Positions 52,640 to 61,133 of a stretch of 64,000 nt of DNA are shown one piece after another. This DNA comes from Archangium gephyra (GTDB lineage: Bacteria > Myxococcota > Myxococcia > Myxococcales > Myxococcaceae). The notes under the pieces are model-generated. The model did not search any database. It saw only the letters and a list, made by a program, of their open reading frames with translations, and was not told the origin of the DNA. Location of the stretch: positions 67,598-131,597 of the forward strand of contig QFQP01000021.1 in the NCBI GenBank assembly GCA_003243425.1, written 5' to 3'. Within the stretch, counting starts at the first letter, position 1. Each line of letters begins with the position of its first letter. A program made the translations under genes and the position numbers.

Positions 52640-54058
52640 TCATGGCACGAAGGGCAGGTGCAGTGTGAGGGTGCTGCCCCGGCCCGGCGCGCTCTCCACG
52701 CCGAGGAACCCGCCGTGATCTTCGAGAATGCTCGCGGTGATGGGCAGCCCGAGCCCCGTGCCTTCACCGACGGCCTTGGTGGTGAAGAACGGCTCGAGCA
52801 GCCGCGCGCGAACCTCGTCCGACATGCCCACGCCATCGTCGGTGACGCTGACCGTGCTCCACTTCTTTTCGCGTGCGTGCACCACGCTGGTGTTGACCTT
52901 CACGTGCCCGCCTTCGCTGCAGGCGTGCAGCGCGTTGACCACCACGTTGGTGAGCGCCTGCTGCAGCAGGCCCTCGTCGCCCTGCGTGAGCACCGTCGCC
53001 GAGGTCTCGACCTTGAGCGCCACGTGGCGGCGCGTGGCCAGCGGGTCGACCAGCTCGGTCACCGTCTGCGCGAGGCGGTCGAGCGAGAAGACCTGCTGCT
53101 CGAGCTTTCGTGGCCGCGCGTAGTCGAGCAGCTGACGCACGAGCTTGGTCACCTGCTCGGTGCACTGAATGATGATGCGCGCCGAGCTCTGCACCGGCGT
53201 GCTGGCGTCGGTGTCTTCGACGATGAGGCCGGCGCGCGCTTCGATGACGTTGAGCGGCGTGCCCAGCTCGTGCGCGAGGCCCGAGGCCAGCCGGCCGACG
53301 CCCGCGAGGCGATCTGCGCGGCGCAATTGTTCCACCGCGGCGATGCGCGCCGCCGTCTCCCGCGCCGTCGACTCGCGCGCCGCGCCGAGGTGCCGGCACA
53401 TGGCGTTCATCTCTCCGGCGAGCTGCGAGAGCTCGTCTTGACCGGGCAGGGTGAGGTCGGGCTCGAGCTCGCCGCGGCCGACGGCGCGCGCTTTTTCCAT
53501 CAACGCGCGCGTGCGCCGCGCCACCAGCCACCAGCCGAGAACGAAGGCCGCGAGCGCCATGCCGCCGGCGGTCATCAGCGCCAGCAGCAGCGTGGCGTTG
53601 AAGTGCTGCCGAACCCAGTCGCCTTCGTGCGCGGGCGGCTCCGACACTTCGATGGCGCCGTGCGTGGTGTCTGCGATGCGCACCGGCGCCAGCGTGAAGC
53701 GGCGAATTTCACCGTTGGCGTTGGTGCGCGTGGTGGTCTGCGGCTCGCTGAGCGTCGAGCAGTCGACGGGGGCGGGCGGCGCGTCGAGCTGCCCTTCGAG
53801 GCAGACCCAGCGAATGCGCACGTCGCTGTCGTGCCGCGCGCCGGTCTGTTCGACGATCTTCCGCGCCGCCTCGACGCCCTCGCGGGGAATCAGCAGCTCC
53901 ACCGAGTCGGCGAGCGTGGTGGCGACGAGGTAGTGCGTGCGGTCCATGTCGCGCTCGAAGTCGGCGCGCGCTTCGTCGAGCTGGCGGAACTCGTGCAACG
54001 CCAGCATCAAGATGACGACCGTGAGGAAGGCGATGGTGAGGCGGGTGACGAGGCGCAT
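52640..54058 (-). CDS. Sensor histidine kinase, partner of the downstream NtrC-type regulator
   Basis: 472 residues from ATG 54058. Membrane helix at about 7-25, extracytoplasmic sensor (about 30-160), second helix near 165-190, HAMP linker, HisKA with L-A-H-E-L-G-T-P-L-N (the NtrB-like HExGTPL form), HATPase with N-V-V-V-N-A-L-H-A-C, D-D-G-V-G-M and G-T-G-L-G-L. Senses an unknown periplasmic or membrane signal. Confidence 0.94.
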   Translation of the reverse strand: MRLVTRLTIAFLTVVILMLALHEFRQLDEARADFERDMDRTHYLVATTLADSVELLIPREGVEAARKIVEQTGARHDSDVRIRWVCLEGQLDAPPAPVDCSTLSEPQTTTRTNANGEIRRFTLAPVRIADTTHGAIEVSEPPAHEGDWVRQHFNATLLLALMTAGGMALAAFVLGWWLVARRTRALMEKARAVGRGELEPDLTLPGQDELSQLAGEMNAMCRHLGAARESTARETAARIAAVEQLRRADRLAGVGRLASGLAHELGTPLNVIEARAGLIVEDTDASTPVQSSARIIIQCTEQVTKLVRQLLDYARPRKLEQQVFSLDRLAQTVTELVDPLATRRHVALKVETSATVLTQGDEGLLQQALTNVVVNALHACSEGGHVKVNTSVVHAREKKWSTVSVTDDGVGMSDEVRARLLEPFFTTKAVGEGTGLGLPITASILEDHGGFLGVESAPGRGSTLTLHLPFVP

Positions 54059-54216
54059 GGAGACCTTGTCGACTGACGAAGCAGCGGTGAGCGTCGCTGG
54101 CAAGCCCGAAGGGACCATCACCTCCCGAGCGGTTGCATGAACGTTGCCAGCGACGCTGCCCTGATCAGCGGTGGATCAGCCGTGTCGCAATGACACGGTC
54201 GTTTCGTGATGACCCA

Positions 54217-54510
54217 TCACGTGAAGTGAATCGGGTCGCCGCCGCTCCAGGCCACGCCGTCGCCGCGGTCCATGGTGGCGATGTCGGCCATCTCGGCGTC
54301 GGTCAGCGCGAACGAGAACAGGTCAGCGTTCTGCCGAATGCGCTGCGGGTTCGTGCTCTTCGGCAGCACCGGGTAGCCCTTCTGCACGCCCCAGCGCAGC
54401 AGCACCTGGGCTTCGGTCACGCCGTGCTTCCTGGCCAGCAGCTTGAAGGGAGAGTCAGCGCGTTCGCTCGCCGCCTGCATCGTGGCGTCCTTCGCACTGC
54501 CGTGACCGGG
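54217..54510 (-). pseudogene. Aldo/keto reductase remnant (N-terminal two thirds missing)
   Basis: About the last 95 residues of an aldo/keto reductase: P-G-H-G-S-A-K-D, L-L-A-R-K-H-G-V-T-E-A-Q-V-L-L-R-W, V-L-P-K-S-T-N-P-Q-R-I-R-Q-N and F-A-L-T-D-A-E-M. These are the C-terminal cofactor-site segments of the family; the catalytic Tyr/Lys/Asp/His barrel half is absent. Sequence to the right of about 54510 no longer matches, and an AraC remnant begins there on the other strand. Confidence 0.8.
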
Positions 54511-54515
54511 CGCCG

Positions 54516-55052
54516 AGCGCCACGTCGATCCGCGAGTCGATGCAGGCCAGCGCGTTCGAGGTGCAGAGGGCGTCACCGGAGCTCGTCGACGCCTTGAGCC
54601 GCTACCTGCAGCTGGCGCAGTCGCCCTCCGACGCGAAGGTGCTCGGGCCCTTGCTGCTCAAGGAGATCCACTACCGGCTGCTCACCGCGAAGTTCGGGGG
54701 CGTGCTCCGCAAGCTCGTGCGGCACGACTCCCGCGAGAGCGCCGTGGCCCGCGCCATCGCCCACATCCGCAGAGACTTTCGCGGCACCATCGGCATTCCC
54801 CAGCTGGCCCGCGAGGTGGGTATGAGCACGTCGGCGTTCCACAAGCACTTCAAGGAGGTCACCGAGTCGTCGCCGCTGCAGTACCAGAAGGACCTCCGGC
54901 TCATCGAAGCGCGCCGCATGCTCACGCGCGGAGGGGTCAGTGTTTCGAGCGCGGCCTTCGACGTCGGCTACGAGAGCCCGAACCAGTTCAGCCGTGAGTA
55001 CGCGCGGAAGTTCGGCGTGTCGCCCAGCCGTGACGTCAGCCCAGCTGCGTGA
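54516..55052 (+). pseudogene. AraC-type regulator remnant (N-terminal domain missing)
   Basis: The HTH half of an AraC regulator is intact: L-L-L-K-E-I-H-Y-R-L-L (end of the AraC_N-type sensor domain), then two HTH units (I-P-Q-L-A-R-E-V-G-M-S-T-S-A-F-H-K-H-F; V-S-S-A-A-F-D-V-G-Y-E-S-P-N-Q-F-S-R-E-Y). An ATG at 54540 opens a 170-residue frame, about half the usual length of 300. The missing half would lie where the aldo/keto reductase remnant now is, so one deletion cut both. DNA binding may persist, without ligand sensing. Ends overlapping the TIGR02265 gene by 17 bases. Confidence 0.75.
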
Positions 55053-55563
55053 GCCGGAACGTGGCCGAGGTGCCCTCGCGCGCGTGAATGTCAACGCGCT
55101 CGGCGAGCGTGGGCGCGCTGATGCTGCGGTACTCGAGCATGCCCGCGTAGAAGCCCGGCACGTCGCTCACATCGTTGATCCACACGTCGTAGATGCCATT
55201 GACCCGCGGCGTGATGCGGCACTCGATGAAGTTGGTGCCGGTGCGGAAGTTGTGCGTCAGCCGCTGCAGCGAGCGCTCGCGGCCGATCATGCGGCCCACG
55301 GTCACCATCACCTTGCCGACCAGCGAATTGGTGAACGCGTCGAGCGCGAGGTGGGCGATGCGGCGTTGTGCGTCGGTCGCTTCCATCTCCGGGAACAGGT
55401 CGCTGCACAGCACCTTCACCGCGCGGCCCCACTTCTCGGCTTCCATCGTCGGCTCGGGGTCACCGTCGAGATACAGGCCGACATCGGCCAACTGCATGAC
55501 GGCGTTGGCCGAGACGCGACCACGCGCCACCGAGAGCAGCGCCTCGATGGTGGGGAGCTTCAT
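55036..55563 (-). CDS. TIGR02265 (DUF2378) myxobacterial paralog-family protein, second copy
   Basis: 175 residues from ATG 55563. Shares the core block R-S-L-Q-R-L-T-H-N-F-R-T-G-T-N-F with the copy at 40311, and ends with matching strands (V-P-G-F-Y-A-G-M-L-E-Y-R). Family function unknown. It lies between the deletion scar and the surface lipoprotein gene, not beside a kinase. Confidence 0.85.
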   Translation of the reverse strand: MKLPTIEALLSVARGRVSANAVMQLADVGLYLDGDPEPTMEAEKWGRAVKVLCSDLFPEMEATDAQRRIAHLALDAFTNSLVGKVMVTVGRMIGRERSLQRLTHNFRTGTNFIECRITPRVNGIYDVWINDVSDVPGFYAGMLEYRSISAPTLAERVDIHAREGTSATFRLTQLG

Positions 55564-55667
55564 GAGCCTGGGGGAATCGGCGGGCGGAACCACTGCGGAG
55601 GCGCAGGCTACCCGAGACCGACCCGTAACTTGCGCCCGTAGTGAGGCTGTGCGGATCTCCCCGGTCG

Positions 55668-57656
55668 ATGCGCTCGTGCTCCCGTTTTGCCCCATGGCTG
55701 GCTCTTCTCTTCCTGGGGGCGTGCGGGAAATCAGCGGGCGAGTGTGAGCCGGGCAAGACGTACCCCTGCTACTCGGGCGCGGCAGGCACCGAAGGGGTCG
55801 GCCTGTGTCACGGCGGCACGGCGCTGTGCGGCGCGTCAGGTTCATTGGGCGCCTGCATGGGTGAGACGACTCCCCAGCCCGAGCTCTGTGACGGAGACGA
55901 CAACGACTGCGACGCGGAGCTCGACGAGGGCGTCACCAACGCGTGCGGGGGCTGTACGACCCTGGCCAACAAGCCCGGTGACGGGTGCCCGCCGTGTGGC
56001 ACGTGGAGCTGTTCAGGTCGTGAAGCGCTCACCTGCACCGGCGGCCGACTCAACAATTGCGGCGCGTGCGACGCCGCTGACGTCACCGGCCTCAACGCCT
56101 CGTGCACCGGCGCGAACGGTTGTGGCGGCGTGACGGCGTGCGCCGATGACGGCGTGACGTCGACCTGCGTCGCGCCCGAGAAGAACAACTGCGGCGTGTG
56201 CGGCCTGCCGGACGTCAACGGCGTGGGAGACGCCTGCACCACCGGTGGTTGTTCAGGGACGCTGGCGTGCAACGCCGCCGGTAACGGCACGGTGTGCGGC
56301 GGGCCCAACCGCAACAACTGCAACGCGTGCGGTCAGCCTGACGTCAGCGGGCTCGGCGTTCGCTGCACATTGTCGGGGCCGGGTTGCGGTGTCACGGCGT
56401 GCAACGCCAACGGTGACGGAACGACGTGTGTGGCCAGCCAGATGGACCCCGACGGCGATGGCACTGCGAACCCCTGTGACAACTGCCCGCTGCACTCCAA
56501 CGCGGCGCAGACCGATGGCGACGGTGATGGTGTCGGCGACGCGTGCGACACCTGCCCGATGTCGCCCGGCGCCGCGCAGACCGACACCGACGGCGATGGT
56601 CGTGGCGACGCCTGCGACAACTGCCCTTCGGTCATGAACCCCACGCAGGGCGATGCCGACAACGATGGCCTCGGCGACGCGTGCGACAACGACTCCGACA
56701 ACGACGGCGTGGCCAACGCGCCCGACAACTGCGTGAACGTCGCCAACGCCAATCAGCTCGATGGCGACGGCGACGGGAAGGGTGACGCCTGCGACAACTG
56801 CGCGAGCGTCAGCAACGCCTCGCAGCTCGACGTCGACACCGATGGCCGTGGTGACGCGTGTGACAACTGCCTCAACGCCGCCAACGCCAATCAGCTCGAT
56901 GGTGATGGCGACGGGAAGGGTGACGCCTGCGACAACTGCGTGAGCGCCGCGAACGCCGCGCAGACCAACGCCGACAACGACCAATTCGGAGACGCCTGCG
57001 ACAACTGCCCGACTGTTCCCGGCGACCAGACCGACGCCGATGGCGATGGCAGAGGTGACGTCTGCGACATCGTCATCAGCGAGCTCGCCGCCGCCGGCCC
57101 GAGCGGCGCCGATGACGAGTTCGTCGAGCTCTTCAACGCGTCGAACCAGGCGGTGCCGGTGGCGGGCTGGGTGCTGCAGTACGTGTCGTCGGGTGGCTCG
57201 GTGCAGAGCATCGGCGTGCTTCCCGGCGGCGCTTCGATTCCGGCGCGTGGCTTCTACCTCGTCACCTCGAAGACCTCGGCGGGCTACAGCGGCAGCGCCA
57301 CGCCGGACTTCATCGTGGTGACCGGCGCGGGGGTGCCCAAGGCGCTGAGCCTGAGCGCGACGAGCGGCGCGGTTCGCCTCGCGCTGCCGGGAACGCCGGT
57401 CGTGGTGTCCGATGCCGTCGGCTACGGCGGCACCGTCGGTGAGGGCACGACGTCGCCCGTCGGGGCCTGGGGCAGCAGCTCGCCGTACGCGGGCGCGTCG
57501 CTCGAGCGCAAGGCCTCGGCGGGTTCGACCGAAGCGACGATGACGGGCAGCGAAATGAGCGCCGGCAACAACCGCGACTCGCAGGACAACGCGGCCGACT
57601 TCATTCAGCGCGCCGCGCGTCAGCCGCAGAACCGGAGCAGCCCCGCGGAGCCTTGA
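55668..57656 (+). CDS. Lipoprotein with Cys-rich, thrombospondin type 3 and lamin-tail-like domains
   Basis: 662 residues from ATG 55668 (GTG 55641 also possible). Lipobox L-G-A-C (Cys about 19). Residues about 25-250 hold Cys-rich units of the myxobacterial metal-site type (C-D-G-D-D-N-D-C, N-N-C-G-A-C). About 250-465 are thrombospondin type 3 repeats, D-x-D-x-D-G-x-G-D-A-C-D-N-C, calcium binding. The last 190 residues begin with I-V-I-S-E-L-A-A-A-G and D-E-F-V-E-L-F-N, the lamin-tail (LTD) start. Surface-exposed calcium-stabilised protein, possibly adhesive. Confidence 0.88.
   Translation: MRSCSRFAPWLALLFLGACGKSAGECEPGKTYPCYSGAAGTEGVGLCHGGTALCGASGSLGACMGETTPQPELCDGDDNDCDAELDEGVTNACGGCTTLANKPGDGCPPCGTWSCSGREALTCTGGRLNNCGACDAADVTGLNASCTGANGCGGVTACADDGVTSTCVAPEKNNCGVCGLPDVNGVGDACTTGGCSGTLACNAAGNGTVCGGPNRNNCNACGQPDVSGLGVRCTLSGPGCGVTACNANGDGTTCVASQMDPDGDGTANPCDNCPLHSNAAQTDGDGDGVGDACDTCPMSPGAAQTDTDGDGRGDACDNCPSVMNPTQGDADNDGLGDACDNDSDNDGVANAPDNCVNVANANQLDGDGDGKGDACDNCASVSNASQLDVDTDGRGDACDNCLNAANANQLDGDGDGKGDACDNCVSAANAAQTNADNDQFGDACDNCPTVPGDQTDADGDGRGDVCDIVISELAAAGPSGADDEFVELFNASNQAVPVAGWVLQYVSSGGSVQSIGVLPGGASIPARGFYLVTSKTSAGYSGSATPDFIVVTGAGVPKALSLSATSGAVRLALPGTPVVVSDAVGYGGTVGEGTTSPVGAWGSSSPYAGASLERKASAGSTEATMTGSEMSAGNNRDSQDNAADFIQRAARQPQNRSSPAEP
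56445..57069 (+). repeat. Thrombospondin type 3 repeat region inside the lipoprotein gene
   Basis: Repeats of 36-45 bp units encoding D-G-D-G-D-G-x-G-D-A-C-D-N-C and similar, with near-identical DNA copies (for example at 56760 and 56900). Calcium-binding repeats; the similarity of DNA copies suggests copy-number change or gene conversion. Confidence 0.85.
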
Positions 57657-57723
57657 AAGCGCGACAGAGAGAAATGAATGGACAGACGTTCAGTGCGTGC
57701 GTGTGCGCGCGGAACCACACGCC

Positions 57724-58626
57724 ATGAAGCCTGAGCTTCGCAGCGATCGCCTCGCCATCTTCGACGCGGTCGTGCGGCACGGTGGCTTTTCGGCGGCGGC
57801 GCGGGTGTTGGGCCTCCCGCAGTCGTCGGTCAGTCAGCACGTCGCCGCGCTCGAGCAGGACATCGGCACGCAGCTCGTCGATCGCTCGAGCCGCAGGCTG
57901 CGGCTCACGGAGGCCGGTCAGTCACTCGCGGCGCATGCGCGCACGGTGCTCGACGCGCTCGACGCCTCACGCGCGGCGCTGCAGCAGCTGGGGTCGGCGG
58001 TGAGCGGCTCGCTCGCGCTCGGGGCCAGTGACACGCTCGCCACGCACCTGCTCCCACCGGTGCTCGCGGCGTTTCGCAGCGCGCACCCCGACGTCGAGCT
58101 GCGCCTCGACAACCGGCCCTCGCCCACGCTCGCCGAGCGCGTCGCGAGCCGTGAGCTGGATCTCGCGGTCGTCACCCTGCCGCTGCCGCCCGGAAGTCCG
58201 CAGGTCTCGCGCCTGAAGCAGGTGCCGCTGGTGCCTCAGCACGACGTGGTCATCGCGCCGCCGACGCACGAGCTCGCCAGCAGGCAGCGGGTGAAGTTGA
58301 GCGAGCTGGCCAGACACCCGCTCGTGCTGCTCGACCGCACCACCGGTTCACGCGCGTGGCTCGAGCGGCACTTCGCGGCGGAGCACCTCGAGCCGCGCGT
58401 GGTGATGGAGATGAGCAGCCTCGAGGTCTTGAAGCGCCTCGTCGCGCTCGGCTTCGGCGTGTCGGTCGTGCCCGAGCTCGCGGTGCGCGCGGAGGTGTCC
58501 GCGAAGGAGCTCGTCACCCGGCCGCTGGCGGGCGCGGAGCGGAGGATGGTGGGCCTGCTGCTGCCGCCGTCGCCGAGCCGCGCTGCCCTCGCGTTCGCCG
58601 AGCTCGCGCGCTCGACGCTCGGGTGA
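57724..58626 (+). CDS. LysR-family transcriptional regulator
   Basis: 300 residues from ATG 57724; GTG 57697 would add nine. N-terminal winged HTH (F-D-A-V-V-R-H-G-G-F-S-A-A-A-R-V-L; S-S-V-S-Q-H-V-A-A-L-E) and a periplasmic-binding-like effector domain with L-G-A-S-D-T-L-A-T-H-L-L and D-L-A-V-V-T-L-P-L. Target unknown; the neighbours give no obvious effector enzyme. Its TGA abuts the stop of the small gene downstream (TGATCA). Confidence 0.93.
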   Translation: MKPELRSDRLAIFDAVVRHGGFSAAARVLGLPQSSVSQHVAALEQDIGTQLVDRSSRRLRLTEAGQSLAAHARTVLDALDASRAALQQLGSAVSGSLALGASDTLATHLLPPVLAAFRSAHPDVELRLDNRPSPTLAERVASRELDLAVVTLPLPPGSPQVSRLKQVPLVPQHDVVIAPPTHELASRQRVKLSELARHPLVLLDRTTGSRAWLERHFAAEHLEPRVVMEMSSLEVLKRLVALGFGVSVVPELAVRAEVSAKELVTRPLAGAERRMVGLLLPPSPSRAALAFAELARSTLG

Positions 58627-58869
58627 TCACCGCAGGTCCGGCTCGACGGGGTTGCGAAGGCGCATCGCCTGCTCCAGTGCACCATGCGCCTCGAGGCGGT
58701 CCGCGGCGATGTCTTCGAGGAGCTGCTCGAAGACCGACACGCTCAGGAGCGGCAACTGCTGACGCGCCCAACGACGGTGGACCTTCCGCTCGTGGCGTTG
58801 CTCCCAACGCAGGTGGTTGGACACGTAGCCGTGGGACCAACGGTGACGCGACTTGTTGGTGCGGCTCAT
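58627..58869 (-). CDS. Small basic protein, function unknown
   Basis: 80 residues from ATG 58869 (ATG 58914 would add 15 with two Cys). Begins M-S-R-T-N-K-S-R-H-R-W-S-H-G-Y and is rich in Arg, His and Trp, then an amphipathic helix (F-E-Q-L-L-E-D-I-A-A-D-R-L-E-A-H). Third codon positions are GC-rich, as in neighbouring genes, which favours a real gene. No clear ribosome site. Could bind nucleic acid (inference). Abuts lysR with shared TGATCA. Confidence 0.5.
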   Translation of the reverse strand: MSRTNKSRHRWSHGYVSNHLRWEQRHERKVHRRWARQQLPLLSVSVFEQLLEDIAADRLEAHGALEQAMRLRNPVEPDLR

Positions 58870-58955
58870 TTTGCAGCCGACGACACATTGTGCGCCGCCT
58901 GACGACACCTTCATTTCCAGTGGCGTGATCAGCGCGTTCGTTACAGTCCGCGACC

Positions 58956-61133
58956 GTGACTTCGCCTTCTTCTTCCGTGTCGTTCAGAGCAGTCGTCTCG
59001 TTCGCAGTGATGTTCGCGTTGGCCGGCTGCAACCCCGATGTGGTGTGCGGCGATGGCACCGTCGCCGCACCCGAGACCTGTGACGACGGCAACACCGCTG
59101 CCGAAGACGGCTGCTCTGCCGCGTGCGTCACCGAGCCCGGGTGGTCGTGCCCCGCGTCGGGTGGTGCGTGCTCCAACATCGACGACTGCGCGTCGAACCC
59201 GTGTCTGAACGGCGGCGTGTGCACCGATGGCGTCGACGCGTTCACCTGCGCGTGCGCGGCGGGCTTCTTCGGAGCGACGTGTGAGACCAACGTGCAGGCG
59301 TGCGCGCCGAACCCGTGCCTCAACGGCGGCACCTGCACCGACGGTGTGAACGGCTTCACGTGCGCGTGCCCTGCGGGCTTCAGCGGCGCGACGTGCGAGG
59401 CGAACGTCGACGACTGCGCGCCGAACCCGTGTCTCAACGGCGGCACCTGCACCGATGGCGTCGACGCGTTCACCTGCGCGTGCGCGACCGGCTACTCGGG
59501 TGCGACGTGTGCGACCAACATCGACGACTGCGCGCCGAACCCGTGTCTCAACGGCGGCACCTGCACCGACGGCGTCGCTGACTTCACGTGTTCCTGTGCG
59601 CCCGGCTACTCCGGCGCCGACTGTGCGGTGAACATCGACGAGTGCGCGCCCAACCCGTGCCTCAACAACGGCACCTGCACCGACGGCGTGAACGCGTTCA
59701 CGTGCGCATGCGCGGCTGGCTACTCGGGCGCGACGTGCGCGACGAACATCGACGAGTGTGTGCCCAACCCGTGCCTCAACGGCGGCACCTGCACCGATGG
59801 CGTGGCCAGCTTCACCTGCCAGTGCGCCGCGAACTTCACGGGCACCACGTGCAATGGCTGCCCGGGCACGCTCGCCAACTGCAACGGCGTCGCGAGTGAT
59901 GGCTGCGAGGCGAATCTCCAGAGCAGCGCGCAGCACTGCAACGCCTGCAACGCCGCGTGCCCGAGCATGCAGATCTGCTCGAACGGCGCGTGCCGCGTGC
60001 CGCCCGTCTCGCAGGAGCCCGGTGTTCCCGTGAACAGCGCCGCGGCGCACAACCCGATGGCGCCGGCGGTGGCCGACCTCAATCGCGACGGGAAGCTCGA
60101 CATTCTGGTGGCGAACGCGGAGTCGGGTTCGGCCGCCACGCCGTCTGGCTCTCTCTCGGTCTTCTTCGGCAACGCCGATTCGACGGTGCAGCCGGAGGTC
60201 AACTACACGGGCGCGCCGCTCTCGAGCTCCGCGGTGGTCGCGGTCGACGTCGATGAAGACGGTTGGTTGGACGCGGTCACCGTCGACGGTCAGCCGAACC
60301 TCGCGACGACGAACGGCAGCATCAGCGTGTACCGGAACCTCGGAGCGGCGGCGCCGGGTACGTTTGGTCAGTTGCTCAACTTCACGACCGGAGCGCCCGG
60401 CTCGGTTCACCTGTGCACCGCAGACTTCAACCGCGACGGGCACGCGGACATCGCGACGACCAGCGTGGTCTCGAACCAGGTCAGCGTGCTGCTCGGCGCC
60501 GGTACCGGGAGCTTCGGAGTTCCAACGCTCATCTCGATTCCGGCCACCGGCGGCGTGCAGTCGACCATCGCGTGCCGCGATCTCAACGGCGACCTGTATC
60601 CCGACCTCGTGGTGACGAGCCCGTCGTCGGCGCGGCTCTTGATTCTCGTCAATGAAGGCACCGGCTCCTTCGCGGCGCCGGTCGCGTATACGAACAGTCA
60701 GAACGGTCAGACCGCGGGTATCGCGTTCGGCGACGTCGACGGTGACGGCAAGGTGGACATCCTCTCGAACGGAGCCGCCGGCGCGTACCTGTACTTCTTC
60801 AAGAGTAACGGCGATGGCACCGTCTCCAATGGCGTCGCCTCGTCGACGGGGGCGAGCGCGGTCTCCAACTCCGCGCTGGGCGTGGTGACCGGCGACTTCA
60901 ACGGCGACAACAAGCTCGACGCGTACATTCTGGTGACGGCGGCCAATGGCGGGGTGCGCCCGATGACGGGCAATGGCGCCGGGACCTTCGTGTCGAGCAG
61001 CGTCGTCTCGACCGGCGCATCACCGGGCCTCAATGCCATCACGACGGCCGACATGAACGCCGATGGCTACCTCGACCTCATCTTGACCAACCGAGGTTCA
61101 TCGACCGTCACCGTCATTCCCAACGGCCTCTGA
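58956..61133 (+). CDS. EGF-repeat plus FG-GAP/VCBS surface lipoprotein
   Basis: 725 residues from GTG 58956. Lipobox L-A-G-C (Cys about 25). A Cys-rich unit (D-D-G-N-T-A-A-E-D-G-C), six EGF-like repeats of 38 residues each (N-I-D-D-C-A-P-N-P-C-L-N-G-G-T-C-T-D-G-V style), a short Cys-rich link, and then about 390 residues of FG-GAP/VCBS-type propeller repeats (V-A-D-L-N-R-D-G-K-L-D-I-L; D-F-N-R-D-G-H-A-D-I) with calcium-binding D-x-N-x-D-G. EGF modules are a eukaryote-like feature found in some myxobacteria; likely adhesion or recognition on the cell surface. Ends overlapping the sigma-factor gene by 36 bases. Confidence 0.9.
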   Translation: MTSPSSSVSFRAVVSFAVMFALAGCNPDVVCGDGTVAAPETCDDGNTAAEDGCSAACVTEPGWSCPASGGACSNIDDCASNPCLNGGVCTDGVDAFTCACAAGFFGATCETNVQACAPNPCLNGGTCTDGVNGFTCACPAGFSGATCEANVDDCAPNPCLNGGTCTDGVDAFTCACATGYSGATCATNIDDCAPNPCLNGGTCTDGVADFTCSCAPGYSGADCAVNIDECAPNPCLNNGTCTDGVNAFTCACAAGYSGATCATNIDECVPNPCLNGGTCTDGVASFTCQCAANFTGTTCNGCPGTLANCNGVASDGCEANLQSSAQHCNACNAACPSMQICSNGACRVPPVSQEPGVPVNSAAAHNPMAPAVADLNRDGKLDILVANAESGSAATPSGSLSVFFGNADSTVQPEVNYTGAPLSSSAVVAVDVDEDGWLDAVTVDGQPNLATTNGSISVYRNLGAAAPGTFGQLLNFTTGAPGSVHLCTADFNRDGHADIATTSVVSNQVSVLLGAGTGSFGVPTLISIPATGGVQSTIACRDLNGDLYPDLVVTSPSSARLLILVNEGTGSFAAPVAYTNSQNGQTAGIAFGDVDGDGKVDILSNGAAGAYLYFFKSNGDGTVSNGVASSTGASAVSNSALGVVTGDFNGDNKLDAYILVTAANGGVRPMTGNGAGTFVSSSVVSTGASPGLNAITTADMNADGYLDLILTNRGSSTVTVIPNGL
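59175..59858 (+). repeat. Six tandem EGF modules, 114 bp each
   Basis: Six head-to-tail units of exactly 38 codons with conserved Cys spacing. The DNA copies are highly similar, more than protein constraint needs, which suggests recent duplication or gene conversion. Unit five carries C-L-N-N-G instead of C-L-N-G-G, so the copies are not identical. Confidence 0.9.

Noticed and set aside
54180..54198. Hairpin CCGTGTC-GCAAT-GACACGG as a terminator
   Set aside because: Stem is short and no T-run follows on either strand; it is near the truncated aldo/keto reductase and could be incidental.
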